A stretch of DNA of 64,000 bases from Leisingera thetidis (GTDB lineage Bacteria > Pseudomonadota > Alphaproteobacteria > Rhodobacterales > Rhodobacteraceae). The notes under the pieces are model-generated. The model had not been told where the DNA came from. It saw only the letters and a program-made list of their open reading frames with translations, and did no database searches. The stretch's first letter is position 1; the number at the start of each line of letters is the position of its first letter. The translations under genes were made by a program, and so were the position numbers. Positions 1-10,153 of this stretch are shown here, one piece after another. The stretch covers positions 1-64,000 of the forward strand of contig NZ_CP109793.1 in the NCBI RefSeq assembly GCF_025857195.1. The letters are read 5' to 3'.

Positions 1-1209
1 ATGACGGCACAAATCGAACCCGCTATTGGGATGCCGCCAGGGGCAGATGTCTTTGACGATCTGCTTAAGGATGAAGCTCGGCTGCGCCAGTCCTTGGACA
101 AGCATATGCGCAACGTCTTCGCTCCGGAAGCGAAGAAAGAGCTTAGACCGTTCACTTCGGGTGAAGTGGCCACGCTGCTCGGTCTGAGCCAGTCGCATCT
201 GCGCAAGCTGCATTTCGACGGCAAGATTCCCGATGTGAATACAGACGGGCGCGGGCACAGGCTCTATACCGGCAAAAACATTCAGGAGATCCGCCTAGCG
301 ATGGCGCGGACAGCAAAGGACCCGCTGCAGTTCCTGCCCGGCCGGGTAGGTAGCGACCATTTGCAGGTGATTGCGGTTTCGACCTTCAAAGGCGGCTCGG
401 CTAAGACAACCAGCGCCGTTCATCTTGCGCAGCGCTTCGCGCTCAAGGGGTATAGGGTCCTGGCAGTTGACATGGACCCGCAGGCGTCGCTTACCACTAT
501 GCTGGGTCTGCACCCCGAACTCGATCTGACAGATTCCGGCACAATCTATGACGCCGTGCGGTACCAGGATCCGGCCCCGATGGAAGATGTAGTCCGAAAG
601 ACCTACTTCCAGAACCTCGACCTGGCGCCTGGCGGGCTGATCCTGTCAGAATACGAGACAGAGACCCCACATGCGATTCGTAAGGGCATACAGCCGCCCT
701 TCTACCTTAGGCTGAAGGCGGCGATCGACCAGGTCGAGGACCGCTATGACGTGGTGTTCATCGACTGTCCGCCGCAGCTGGGCTTTCTCACCATGTCGGC
801 GCTAGTGGCCGCCACCGGCCTTTTGATCACCGTGATCCCGAATATGATCGACGTGGCCAGCCTCAGCCAGTATCTCACAATGGCCACCTCACTTCTCAAA
901 GTGGTGCAGCGCAACGATCAGCGGCTGGACTATGATTTCCAGCGTTATCTCCTGTGCCGCTACGAACCTTCGGACATGCCGCAATCGCAGATGGCATCAT
1001 TCCTCCGGATGCATTTCGGGCAGCGGCTGATGACGGAACCGTTCCTGAAGTCCACTGCAGTTTCCGATGCGGGCCTGTCACAAAAAACGCTCTACGAAGC
1101 CAATAGAGCCGAAATGAACCGCGCCACGCTGGAGCGAGCGATGGAATCAGTAAACCACGTGGCGGATGAATTCGAAACCGCTGTTCAGGCGGCCTGGGGG
1201 AGAAGTTGA
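1..1209 (+). CDS. repA: Plasmid partition ATPase RepA (ParA family)
   Basis: 402 aa, complete, starting at the first base of the window. ParA-type ATPase of repABC replicons. The N-terminal third carries a MerR-like helix-turn-helix (GEVATLLGLSQSHLRKLH, about residues 54-71) typical of RepA. The deviant Walker A motif FKGGSAKTT is at about residues 129-137, followed by VDMDPQASLT (Walker A') and VVFIDCPPQLG (Walker B). RepA segregates the replicon with RepB bound to parS and represses the operon. Its stop codon overlaps the repB start (TGATG). That the record begins exactly here suggests the replicon was linearised at repA, so the promoter and any upstream parS lie outside the window. Confidence 0.97.
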   Translation: MTAQIEPAIGMPPGADVFDDLLKDEARLRQSLDKHMRNVFAPEAKKELRPFTSGEVATLLGLSQSHLRKLHFDGKIPDVNTDGRGHRLYTGKNIQEIRLAMARTAKDPLQFLPGRVGSDHLQVIAVSTFKGGSAKTTSAVHLAQRFALKGYRVLAVDMDPQASLTTMLGLHPELDLTDSGTIYDAVRYQDPAPMEDVVRKTYFQNLDLAPGGLILSEYETETPHAIRKGIQPPFYLRLKAAIDQVEDRYDVVFIDCPPQLGFLTMSALVAATGLLITVIPNMIDVASLSQYLTMATSLLKVVQRNDQRLDYDFQRYLLCRYEPSDMPQSQMASFLRMHFGQRLMTEPFLKSTAVSDAGLSQKTLYEANRAEMNRATLERAMESVNHVADEFETAVQAAWGRS

Positions 1210-2216
1210 TGGCGCGCAAAAACGTCTTTGAAGGGCTGATGGCCGAATTCGGCGCCGAGGCTGAGGAAGCGGTCTCCCCGGCTGAACGCGATCCTGTCGA
1301 AGCCGCCCGCGAGGCGCCCATTCCTCAAGCCTTCCGCCGCGGTCCCGTAGCAGCCCTGGAAAATGACATCCGCTCAACCGCGCAGCGCAGTGTGCAGGAG
1401 ATCGATCCGGAGCAGATCGAGGATACCGGCATGCGCGACCGGTTCCAGCTGGACGGCAACGATCTAGAGGAGCTGAAGCAAAGCATCGGCCAGCACGGCC
1501 AGCAAGTGCCGATCCTGCTCAGGCCGCATCCGCGGCTGAGCGGACGCTACCAGGTCGTCTACGGCCGCCGCCGCCTCGCCGCGATCAAGCAGCTGGGTAT
1601 CCCGGTCAAAGCACTGGTGCGCACCCTGTCGGATGAGGAAGCGATCCTTGCCCAGGGCCAGGAGAATAACCACCGCAAGGATCCTTCCTTCATCGAAAAG
1701 GCCGTGTTTGCGGGTGACTTAGAAGAAGCCGGATACGCCCCCGCGGTGATCCGCGAAGCGCTAGCGGTAAGCAAGAGCCACCTGTCGCACATGCGCAAGG
1801 TGCGCCAGGCGATCCCGCGCAATGTGATCGAGTGGATTGGCGAAGCACCGGGTGTTGGCTGGAAACGTTGGCACGCGCTGGCGGAGAAAGTACTGGATCA
1901 TGAAATCAACCCGGCCACTGTGCCGGTGACCGAGGCAGATGCCAAGCTGGAGTCGGCCAAGCGGTTCGACGCTTTTGCCCGGAGAGTGGAGGCGCAACTG
2001 GCGCCGAAGAAACCCGAAGCCCCTGCCCCGAAACCGGCACGGGCCGTGCGCGCACCGGAAGGCGGCGCCAAGATTGGGGAGGTTCTTACGACCGGAGGAC
2101 GCACCATTCTGCGGACACACCCGAAACAACAGGAATTCTCTGAATGGCTTGACTGGCACGGAGAAGAAGCCCTGCTGCGCCTGCATGCGCAGTGGCAAGA
2201 GGAACAGGCGTCCTGA
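1209..2216 (+). CDS. repB: Plasmid partition protein RepB (ParB family)
   Basis: About 335 aa. The ATG at 1209 shares one base with the repA stop, so translational coupling is likely; an in-frame TTG just before it is a less likely start. The ParB N-terminal domain covers roughly residues 60-150, with the motif GRRRLAAIKQLG and the NTP-binding-type segment AQGQENNHRKDPS. A central helix-turn-helix (REALAVSKSHLSHMRKVR) should contact parS. Acts with RepA in segregation. A 248-bp gap to repC is where repABC plasmids encode the counter-transcribed RNA. Confidence 0.96.
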   Translation: MARKNVFEGLMAEFGAEAEEAVSPAERDPVEAAREAPIPQAFRRGPVAALENDIRSTAQRSVQEIDPEQIEDTGMRDRFQLDGNDLEELKQSIGQHGQQVPILLRPHPRLSGRYQVVYGRRRLAAIKQLGIPVKALVRTLSDEEAILAQGQENNHRKDPSFIEKAVFAGDLEEAGYAPAVIREALAVSKSHLSHMRKVRQAIPRNVIEWIGEAPGVGWKRWHALAEKVLDHEINPATVPVTEADAKLESAKRFDAFARRVEAQLAPKKPEAPAPKPARAVRAPEGGAKIGEVLTTGGRTILRTHPKQQEFSEWLDWHGEEALLRLHAQWQEEQAS

Positions 2217-2356
2217 AAAGGGCGCCCGAGGCATAACAGGCAACACCAGCAAGGAGGCACAATACAGGAGACCAAAAAAGAGAAGCTCCCCAAGACCGTA
2301 ATCCCAGAGAGCCCCATCTATGTTTGCACCTAAGATGTACCCCGCTCTCTTCTGAA

Positions 2357-2385
2357 CTGTCAACAACAACCCATCCGGTTGACAG
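2357..2385. promoter_or_regulatory. Inverted repeat in the repB-repC intergenic region
   Basis: CTGTCAAC at 2357-2364 is repeated in inverse orientation as GTTGACAG at 2378-2385 (13-nt spacer). Both arms hold TTGACA-like -35 hexamers reading in opposite directions. In repABC plasmids this gap encodes a small antisense RNA that limits repC expression, and its promoter or attenuator hairpin would lie here. The arms are seen directly; the RNA is inferred from the family. Confidence 0.45.
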
Positions 2386-2464
2386 GTAACTTGTGCCAAA
2401 AATTGCCGTTAGGCAGGGTACAGGAAGGATAAGGTGTGGCTTCCTGGTCCCTCGTGAAGAGCAG

Positions 2465-3628
2465 ATGGCATTCAAACAGCTTATTCCGGCAACCGGGGTC
2501 CCTTCCCCGGCCGATCTCCCATGCCTGGACGGCGGCGATCCACGGCAAATGTTTTGGGACGTGATTACTAATCTCAAAGCAGCCAAGGACACCTTCAACC
2601 TCAAGGACCGGCATTTCAGCCTACTGCAAGCGTTGGTCTCTTTCGTCCGCGAGCGCGGGGCAACCGGCACCTGGGTGGTGTTTGCCTCGAACGAAAAGCT
2701 TTGCGAGCGAGCCAATTGCATGGGAGAGCGCACAATGCGACGCCAGATTGCCCGGTTGCTCGAGGTCGGCCTTCTGCGCCGAACTCAATCCCCCAACGGC
2801 AAACGCTATGTGCACCGCGCTCGCGACGGCAGCATTTTGCAGGCCTATGGCTTTGATCTGGGTCCGCTTCTAGAACGCGCTAGGGAGATCGCAGCGCTTG
2901 CGGCAGAGGCCGAAGAAGAGGCCATGCGCGTCCGCCTGCTGCGCGACCGCCTTTCCACGCTGCGGCGACAGTGGCCCATTGGTTCGGAAGAAGACAACAT
3001 CATCCGCCTCGCACTTCGCCGCCGCCTAAACCGTGTTGAACTGGAAGCCCTCATTGGGCGGTTCACACCCTCGGATGATACCCCTCCTCCGCCCTGCTCC
3101 GAGTCCGTGTCTGCTGGCGAAGATCTGCTTGAGGCTGAAGTTTTGTCCCCCGATGACAGTCAAAATGTCCGCCACCATCAGAGATCAATACAGAAAATAA
3201 TTGAATCTGAAGAGTCCAAGGTCGAAGCTGAAACACTTAGCAAAGCAAAAAAAACTAAGACAGGCCACAAGGATGTACTTTCGCTCACTATGGCTGACGT
3301 CTTAGCAGCTTGTCCCGAGGCTCTAAGTTTCGCACAGTCACCAGTACGGAATTGGGTAGATTTGCATCAGTTGTCGCGATTTCTCGCACCAATGCTTGGG
3401 TTGAGCCGAAACGTATTGGACAGCGCTGAGCGGGAATTGGGGCAGGGAGGCTTGACTTTGACTCTTTTGGCTATGACAGAAATGCACAAGAACATTCGAT
3501 CTCCTGGCGCCTATTTGCGAAGCCTTACTAACGGTTCTGCAACTGGCCGCTTCGATCCAGTTCGGTTGATCCAGAACCTTACCAAGAAAGTAGGCAACTG
3601 TTCATCCCTTGATGGTTTACCCGGGTAA
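2465..3628 (+). CDS. repC: Replication initiator RepC
   Basis: About 387 aa from ATG 2465; an upstream in-frame GTG at 2393 would add 24 residues. I prefer ATG because the N-terminus MAFKQLIP and the following RepC-like region (DRHFSLLQALVSF ... SNEKLCERANCMGERTMRRQIARLLEVGLLRR) begin there and a purine-rich GAAGAG precedes it. RepC binds the origin, usually inside its own gene, and starts replication. The N-terminal half is a winged-helix-like DNA-binding region; the C-terminal part (MTEMHKNIRSPGAYLRSLT) is also typical. The stop codon lies inside a parS-like palindrome. The middle section around codons 220-290 is AT-richer and low in complexity. Confidence 0.93.
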   Translation: MAFKQLIPATGVPSPADLPCLDGGDPRQMFWDVITNLKAAKDTFNLKDRHFSLLQALVSFVRERGATGTWVVFASNEKLCERANCMGERTMRRQIARLLEVGLLRRTQSPNGKRYVHRARDGSILQAYGFDLGPLLERAREIAALAAEAEEEAMRVRLLRDRLSTLRRQWPIGSEEDNIIRLALRRRLNRVELEALIGRFTPSDDTPPPPCSESVSAGEDLLEAEVLSPDDSQNVRHHQRSIQKIIESEESKVEAETLSKAKKTKTGHKDVLSLTMADVLAACPEALSFAQSPVRNWVDLHQLSRFLAPMLGLSRNVLDSAERELGQGGLTLTLLAMTEMHKNIRSPGAYLRSLTNGSATGRFDPVRLIQNLTKKVGNCSSLDGLPG

Positions 3629-3630
3629 AC
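3615..3630. promoter_or_regulatory. parS-like palindrome, copy 1
   Basis: Perfect 16-bp palindrome GTTTACCCGGGTAAAC, extending outward to a 24-bp palindrome (3611-3634) with flanking GATG/CATC. It has the GTT...AAC outer arms of repABC centromeres (family consensus GTT-N10-AAC). It contains the repC stop codon, so the last residues of RepC are encoded by centromere sequence. Probable RepB binding site. Confidence 0.7.
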
Positions 3631-4020
3631 CATCAATAACATTCCGGTTTGCCCTGCCTACAAAATTGAGTGAATGGGGATTCTTCGAAGACACTACCTC
3701 AGACCTGTTCAGGTCGGTTGTCCCTCAGGCTAGTAACACCTTAGCGAGGTAGATTGATGCGTTCCGCAATCTAGTCAAACGGCATTCATTACTCGACTTT
3801 CAGATTTTGCCGCTTCAGAGCTTAGGAAGTAAAAACCGCTACAACACTCTGTCTCAGGTACGGTAAGTCCACAAAAGGGTTTACCCGGGTAAACCGGAAA
3901 GGCGGTGTGACGTAAATTCAGTCGATATCTACACACTCACGTGACAGCATTCAGGTCGCTTGAAAGCGACTTTGTTTAGCTAGATGTTTAATCCCACAAC
4001 TTGATAGTGCGATCCATTCT
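3629..4020. other. Non-coding region downstream of repC
   Basis: About 390 bp without a convincing gene, AT-richer than its surroundings. Apart from the second parS-like palindrome I see no iterons or terminator with a T-tract. It separates the replication module from IS debris. Confidence 0.6.
3879..3894. promoter_or_regulatory. parS-like palindrome, copy 2
   Basis: Second exact copy of the 16-bp palindrome found at the repC stop, 264 bp downstream of the first. Two identical copies beside repC support a centromere function rather than a terminator; no T-run follows. Confidence 0.7.
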
Positions 4021-4912
4021 GTGGAAGGGAAGGAAGCACTAAGGGACAAGTTCGTCACAGCGGCGCCACGACTAAGCACGCCTATTCGAGCTGCAATAAA
4101 ACGATCGCAAGACCGATCCCAAGGAACCTCGCTCGACCGTTCTCAACGAGACTTAGGAGGCTATGGTGGTAGCTTTCCGTCGGCGCACGCTCCTTCCTAT
4201 GGATGATTGTCTATACGCCTTCCAGCCCTCGATCCCGCACCTGACCCGGTCAGCGCTGCACCACTACCTTCAGCAGAATGGCATCTCACGGCTACCGGAT
4301 GTCGAAGAGGACAATCCCAAGCGTCAGCGCATTAATCTTTACGCCATCGGCTTCTTTCACATGGACATCGCAGATATTACAGACCGCCGAGGATAAGCTC
4401 CATCTCTTCATTGCTATCGGCAAGACCAACAAGTAAACGGCCGCCCAACTGGACGAGAAAGCCGTCAAGCGGACGGAATGTGAAACCTTGGAACACCTAT
4501 TGGGGGTGACCCCTTACCGGATCCACGCGATCCTGACCGACAACTGGGTTTAGTTCGCCGACCAGACCGTAGCCACAACACGATCAGTTCCCGGCATATG
4601 CGCTTTGACATAGTGTGCGAAGCGAATGCGAGCGAGTATCGGCAGACCAAACCCAACCATCCGTGGACAAATGGTCAAGTCGAGCGGATGAACCGAACAA
4701 TCAAGGACGCCATCGTCAAACGCTTCCACTGCGACAACCACGATCAACTTCTCACCTTCTTCGCCGATTTCATGGCCGCTTTTAACTTCGCCCAAAGGCT
4801 CAAGAGCCTTAGCGGGCTCAAGCCCTACCAATACAACTGCAAAGTCTGGACTTCAGAACCAGACAGTTTCATTGCCGATCCGATCCACCAGATATCCGGA
4901 CTGAACACCTAG
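4021..4912 (+). pseudogene. Decayed IS481-family transposase
   Basis: Three pieces of one DDE transposase in different frames: an N-terminal part (TAAPRLSTPIRAAIKRSQ), a middle part from about 4163 (VVAFRRRTLLPMDDCLYAFQPS, then IGFFHMDIADI with the first catalytic Asp region), and a C-terminal part from about 4598 (QTKPNHPWTNGQVERMNRTIKDA, containing the catalytic Glu). Between them are frameshifts and in-frame stops (after GKTNK near 4436 and near 4552), and the segment after the first helix is deleted. The product cannot be active. No clear terminal repeats were located. Confidence 0.88.
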
Positions 4913-5050
4913 TTACCAACACAACCGAATTGCCGCATATGACTACAGTTATGAAGCTAAAACTTTCAGCAAGATCTCTTTTGGAACAAATTCGACAGGA
5001 CAGGTTCCCAAGGTCTAGGGCAGGGGGGCATCCTGTGTTTCCGGCTCATC

Positions 5051-5954
5051 CTATTCGGGCAGCTCGGCCGGAAACAGGCCCTGGGTCTTGGCCCGGTCCA
5101 GCAGCATCTTGACGGAAGACACAGACCATTTTGCCCGCCCACGTGGTGTCCGCTCGCGCATGGCCTCCAGCCGGTCTGCAATCTGCTGCAGCGTGATGTC
5201 CGGAGCCGAGCCTGCAATAGCGGCAACAATCGTCATCAGCCGGTCATCGGGCTCCCCTGCGCCGGGCGCGCTCAAGGACATGGCTTTCCAGGAAACCTTC
5301 GCGGACATAGCGTTTTGCCGCTCGGATCAGTCTATCCCGCGACCATTGCCGCGAGCCGGATGGAAGCCGGGCATTGATGATCCCAACCACGTTCTCCCAC
5401 GGCAGATCGGGCCGCAGGCGGCGCACTTCAGGAACCCAGTCCTGCGCGCTTTCCTCCAGCCGCCGGAACAGGGCCTCATCGCGGGCAGCCTGTACTTTAC
5501 GGAGGGCGCCGGGGTCCTTGCTGCGCAGTCCGGGATTGCCACCGATCCGGCCCTTCGCCCGCGCCGATTTTAGACCAACCAAGGTGCGCTCCCGGATCAG
5601 CGCGCGTTCCAGTTCTGCCGCGGCGCCCAGCACCTGGAGGGTGAATTTCCCCTGTGGGCTGGAGGTGTCGACCGGGTCGCGCAGGGACTTGAAGTGGACG
5701 CCTTTGGCCTCCAGCCCCTCGACCACCTCCAGCAAGTGGGAGAGCGAGCGGGCAAGCCGGTCCAGACGAACGACTACCAACGTATCACCTGGGCGGAGCG
5801 TTTCAAAAAGTCGGTTCAGGACCGGTCGCGTCCGGTCGCCGCCGGACGCCTGTTCCTGATGCACCCGTGCGCAACCTGCAGCCCGGAGATCTTCAGCCTG
5901 GGCGGCGGTGGACTGGTCATCGGTAGAGACACGGGCATAGCCGATGAAGGGCAT
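5051..5954 (-). pseudogene. Serine recombinase (resolvase/invertase), frameshifted
   Basis: The catalytic domain starts MPFIGYARVSTDDQST with the nucleophilic Ser in YARVSTDDQ, followed by LVVVRLDRLARS and GAAAELERALIRERT. About 236 aa are read in one frame. The C-terminal segment DDRLMTIVAAIAGSAPDITLQQIADRLEAMRERTPRGRAKW continues in another frame from about 5250, so a one-base shift near the GGGG at 5249-5252 splits the gene. In related roseobacter resolvases these parts form one polypeptide of about 300 aa. Likely a transposon resolvase; no transposase of matching type is adjacent. It may still be active if the shift is a sequencing error or the C-terminal part is dispensable. Confidence 0.85.
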
Positions 5955-6200
5955 GGTGGATTCTTGAAGCTGTCTATTGGCGATCGTTCACAAGTTTGCC
6001 TGATCCGGAGTAATTTTCAATTTAATATGTCACTATTAAATGGAGGTTTGAAGGCGAGTGCGATTTTTAGCCATTCGCCCCGGTTGCCCGTTGTCCTTCT
6101 TGTTTCCTTGTTCCGGACGGTGCGGCAGGGGCGGGTGCAGTGGCGCTGAGCGCAGTTCTCGCGCGGAGGCCCGCCGGGAAAGACGAAATCGCTTGAGTAA

Positions 6201-6226
6201 TGTGCAAAATGACTACAATTTGCACA
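6201..6226. promoter_or_regulatory. Operator-like inverted repeat upstream of the DUF1612-like gene
   Basis: TGTGCAAA at 6201-6208 and TTTGCACA at 6219-6226 form a perfect 8-bp inverted repeat with a 10-bp spacer, 42 bp before the start codon of a predicted DNA-binding protein. Possible autoregulatory operator. Not a transcription terminator (AT-rich spacer, no T-tract). Confidence 0.5.
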
Positions 6227-6267
6227 TATGATCCGGACCCTATCTGAAACCAAAGGCAGCGGCACAG

Positions 6268-7296
6268 ATGCCGGAAAAGGCCCCTATGATGGTGAAACCG
6301 GGGGAGGAGGACCTGTGGTTCCTGCCCGGACCGCCGGAGGAGGAGCCGGACTTTCTGCCGCCGCTGCCGCGCGCCGAGCCGGATGAGCGGGCGCAGGTCG
6401 CCAAGTGGCAACAGGCGCAGGCGGCGGAGGCGCTGCATCTGGCGCAGACGGCGGCGCGGTTCGGGGCGCTGGATGAGCGGTTGCGGCGCGGGCCCGAAGG
6501 CTGGCGCCACAGGCTGGCGCTTTTCGAGGCGTCCGGGCTCAGCTGGCTGTCCGGCGACCGGATCTCCCCCGACAGGCTGGGGCTGTGGCAGGCGATGCGG
6601 GTCAGCGCGGCCGGCGATGATACCGCGGCGCTGCAGCGCACCGCCTGGGCGTTCCGCCGCCTGTCGGGCGGCCCCGGCCCGGGGGCGGATATTGCCGGGT
6701 TTCTGGGCCGCCATGACGCCCCGGGTGAAGATCCCTTGTCCGACAGGATCGCCGGGTGGAATGCCATCATGAAAACCGCATCCGCCCTGCATCCGATCGT
6801 CCGCGCGTGCTTTGCCTTTCACCTCTGGCGGATGGCGGGGATCGGGCCGGAGGGCGACGTTCTGGAGGGCGCGGTGATCGCTGCGCGCATGTCGGCCGGC
6901 GAAGGGCAGGGCGGCGCCCTGTTTGCGCCGGTGCTGATGAGCGGGGCAGGCGGGCTGCGCGGCGGCGGCGAGCCGCAGGAGCGGCTGCACCGCTGGCTGC
7001 AGGCGGTGGACCAGGGAGTTCTCCGGGCAATGCGGCATCTGGATCAGCTGGACCAGTGGGAGAGCGACGCCCGCAGCCGCGCCAAATCCCTGTCGGGCCG
7101 CACACCGCCGCGATTGATCGAGGTGTTCCGCAGCTGGCCGCTGGTAACAGCCCCGCTGGCCGAAGAACTGAGCGGCGCCAGCCGCGCCGCTGTGCAAAGG
7201 AACATTGCCTGGTTCGAGGCGAAGAACCTGGTGCAGGAGGTGACGGGGCAGGGGCGTTTCCGCGTCTGGCGGGCGTCCCTGAGCGGCGCGGCCTGA
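6268..7296 (+). CDS. DUF1612/RHE_PE00001-like helix-turn-helix protein
   Basis: 342 aa from ATG 6268 (ATG 6286 is also possible). The order of motifs resembles the RHE_PE00001 family: an N-terminal LDERLRRGPEGWRHRLALFEASGLSWLSGD block, a central segment resembling DUF1612 (PLSDRIAGWNAIMKTASALHPIVRACFAFHLWRM), and a C-terminal helix-turn-helix PPRLIEVFRSWPLVTAPLAEELSGASRAAVQRNIAWFEAKNLVQE ending GRFRVWRA. The family is frequent on alphaproteobacterial plasmids and has no established role; regulation or plasmid biology is likely. An inverted repeat just upstream may be its operator. Recognition is from memory of the family, so the name is moderate. Confidence 0.65.
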   Translation: MPEKAPMMVKPGEEDLWFLPGPPEEEPDFLPPLPRAEPDERAQVAKWQQAQAAEALHLAQTAARFGALDERLRRGPEGWRHRLALFEASGLSWLSGDRISPDRLGLWQAMRVSAAGDDTAALQRTAWAFRRLSGGPGPGADIAGFLGRHDAPGEDPLSDRIAGWNAIMKTASALHPIVRACFAFHLWRMAGIGPEGDVLEGAVIAARMSAGEGQGGALFAPVLMSGAGGLRGGGEPQERLHRWLQAVDQGVLRAMRHLDQLDQWESDARSRAKSLSGRTPPRLIEVFRSWPLVTAPLAEELSGASRAAVQRNIAWFEAKNLVQEVTGQGRFRVWRASLSGAA

Positions 7297-7447
7297 GCGG
7301 GTTTGCGGGCCGGAGCGCCGCAGCTGCCCAACAGCACCGGATTTGGCTGCGAATTCCCAAGCCGCCGCAATGGCGGGTTTATGCGGCCGGGCAGTGGGGC
7401 TGCACTATTGCGTTCCTTCGCCTTCTGAAAACCGCTATCGGCAGATT

Positions 7448-9971
7448 ATGGATACCTGGGTTGTCATCTCCTTCATTGCCGTGCTGTTTTTCCTGATCGG
7501 CACGGCGGAGCCTTTGGCCGCGCGGCTGCGGCTGCCGTACAGCGCCATCATTGCCGTGATCGGCATCGTGCTGGCCTTGGCGCCAGCTTCTTTTTGCGCA
7601 CCGAACTGACCGATGCGCTCAATCCCGTGGCGGAGGCGATCCTGGGGCTGCCGATCCAGGCCGAGATCTTTATCTATGTTTTCCTGCCGACCCTGCTGTT
7701 CCAGGCCACCATCGGAATGGACCTGCGCGAGATGGTCGGCGACGGCGTGCCCATCATCGTTCTGGCGGTGATCGCCGTTGTGGCGGCGACCGGGCTGGTG
7801 GGCTATTCGCTGCACTGGGTAAGCAGCCTGCCGCTGACCGCCTGCCTGCTGATCGGCTCCATCGTCTCGACCACCGACCCGTCGGCGGTGGTCACTATCT
7901 TCCGCTCGATTGCCGCGCCCCAGCGCCTGACCCGGATCGTCGAAGGCGAAAGCCTGCTGAACGATGCGGCGGCAATTGCGCTGTTTGGCCTGTTCCTCGG
8001 CTTCGTGATGGTCGGCGTTCCCGACCCCTCGATGCAGGAGGCGCTGGCGGGCTTTCCAATGCTGATCCTGGGCGGCGCGCTGACCGGCTGGCTGGCAACA
8101 AGAGCTGCGGTCTGGGTCATGAGCCTGTTTGCGGATTTCATCCTGGCGCAACTGTCGGTTTCGGTCGCCTTGCCCTATCTGGCCTATGTCATTGCCGAGC
8201 AGGTGCTGGGCGCCTCCGGGGTCATTGCGGTGGTGGCGGCGGGGCTGTCACTGCATCTGGCGGCGCCGGGGCGGCTGACGCCGCAGGCTTGGACCAAGCT
8301 GTGCGAGAGCTGGGACTTGCTGGCGCATTGGGCGGGGGCGATGATCTTTGTGCTGGCGGCGCTGTTCATTCCGCGCCTGCTGCAGGAAATCCGGCTGGCG
8401 GATTTCGGCCTGATCCTGGTGGTGATTGCGGCCGCCATCGCGGCCCGCGCGCTGATCCTGTTTGTGCTGATGCCGGCGCTGAGCTGGTCGCGGCTGTCGC
8501 CCGCCATCGACCGCAGCTACCGCGCAGCCATCCTGTGGGGCGGCCTGCGAGGGGCGCTGACGCTGGCGCTGGCGCTGGCGGTGACCGAAAACGCTCTGAT
8601 CCCGCATGAGACCAAGCGCCTTGTCGGCATTCTCGCCACCGGCTTCGTCCTGTTCACCCTGCTTGTTCAGGGCACGACCCTGCGCTGGGTGGTCGGCCAG
8701 CTCGGGCTGGACCGGCTCTCTGCCTTTGATGCGGCGCTGTCGCAGCAGGCGGTTGCGGTCGCGCTGCAGACCGTGCGCGAAGAGGTGGCCGGCGTCACCC
8801 AAAGCTACCGGCTGAACCATGAAACCGTGCGCGACGAGGCCAAGCAGTTCGGCACCTGGCTGGACGAGGCGGTGCGGGCGGCGGAGGAAACCACCGGCAT
8901 TCTGGACAAGGACCGGGTCAAGCTGGGGCTGATTTCGCTGGCCGCGGCGGAGCGCGAAGCGGCGCTGCGCCAGCTGCGGGAGCGGCTGATTTCCGCCCGC
9001 GTGACGGAGCAGCTGATCACCGGCGCCGACCGGCTGATCGAAGCCGTCCGGACCCCAGGGCCGCTCCGGCTACCGCAGGCGGGCGCGGGGCATGCTGGCC
9101 TATGGCCGCGGCTTCCGCCTGGCGCTGGCGCTGCACAACCGCCTGCGGGTGCCGGTGCTGCTGGGCAGGCTGACGGCGGACCGGTTTGAATACATGCTGG
9201 CGCAGCGGGTCATTCTTGGCGACCTCGATGCCTTTGTCGACAGCCGCATCCGCCGGATCCACGGCAAACGCGTGGCCCAGCTGCTGCACGGGATGCTGGC
9301 CCGGCGGTCGGAAGCGCTGGAGGCGGCCCTGGAGGGGCTGCGGCTGCAGTATCCCGGCTATGCCGAAGAGCTGGAGCGGCTGTTCATCCGGCGCGCGGCG
9401 CTGCGGTTTGAGGAGCGCGAGTACCGGACCCTGCATGAAGACGGGCTGATCGGCACCGAAGTTCTGACGGCCCTGCTGCAGGACTTGCTTGCCCGCCGGG
9501 CGCAGCTGGACAGCCGCCCGCGGCTGGACGTGGCGGTGCAGCGCGCCGAGCTGATCCGCAGGCTTCCCCTTCTTCGAAGCGCTGGACCGGCGCAGCCGCC
9601 GGCAGCTGCTGCGCAGCCTGAAGACCGTCCATGTCAATGCGGGCGGCCAGCTGCCGGGCCAGGGCGCCGGCGGCGGGAGCGTCCATTTCATCGCCTCCGG
9701 CGCGCTGGAGCTCAGGCGGGCGGGCCGGGTGACCCGGCTGGGGCGGGGCGACATGTTCGGCCATGCCGCTCTGCTGACCCCCGGTGCCCGCTTGGCCCAG
9801 GCGCAGGCCCGCGCCATCGTCCCGTCTGTGCTGCTGGAACTGCGCGAGACGGAGTTCCGCAAGCTGCTGGACCGCAGCGAGGCCTTGCGGGAGGCCGTGC
9901 AGGCGAGCCTGAGCGGTCAGAGGCCCGGCCCGGTTTTCCTGCCGGGGACCGTTCAGAACCCGGCGGACTGA
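7448..9971 (+). pseudogene. Na+/H+ antiporter (CPA1/NhaP type) with C-terminal cyclic-nucleotide-binding domain, frameshifted
   Basis: Starts MDTWVVISFIAVLFFLIGTAEPLAARL. Then come about 12 membrane segments with the family signature GSIVSTTDPSAVVTIFRS...EGESLLNDAAAIALFG and YRAAILWGGLRGALTLALALA, a long soluble helical part, and a cNMP-like domain near the end (VHFIASGALELRRAGRVTRLGRGDMFGHAALLTPGAR). Full length would be about 835 aa. Three one-base shifts break it: near 7590 (a G missing in TTGGCGCC), near 9055 (an extra C in ACCCCAGG) and near 9570 (an extra T in CCTTCTTC). All restore the family sequence when corrected, so the gene may be intact in the cell. The domain order suggests ion exchange gated by a cyclic nucleotide; a CRP protein and a cyclase lie within 6 kb. 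Confidence 0.85.
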
Positions 9972-10153
9972 CCGGCACGGACGCTTCAGCGCCTGGGACC
10001 GGGGCCTGTCCGCTTTGCCAGCCCAATCATCCGGGCTAAGATTTCATCAACGGGCCCTGGCGGCGGTTGCGGGTTCGCATGGCCCGCCGCCCGGGGGCCG
10101 CATGGCAGCAAGTCATACCGGCCCCGGCTGGGCCTTTATTGCGGAGCGCCCCG

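Noticed and set aside
2217..2301. Alternative small gene overlapping the repB 3' end (1939-2301)
   Set aside because: Arg/Pro-rich antiphase frame of repB without a ribosome site.
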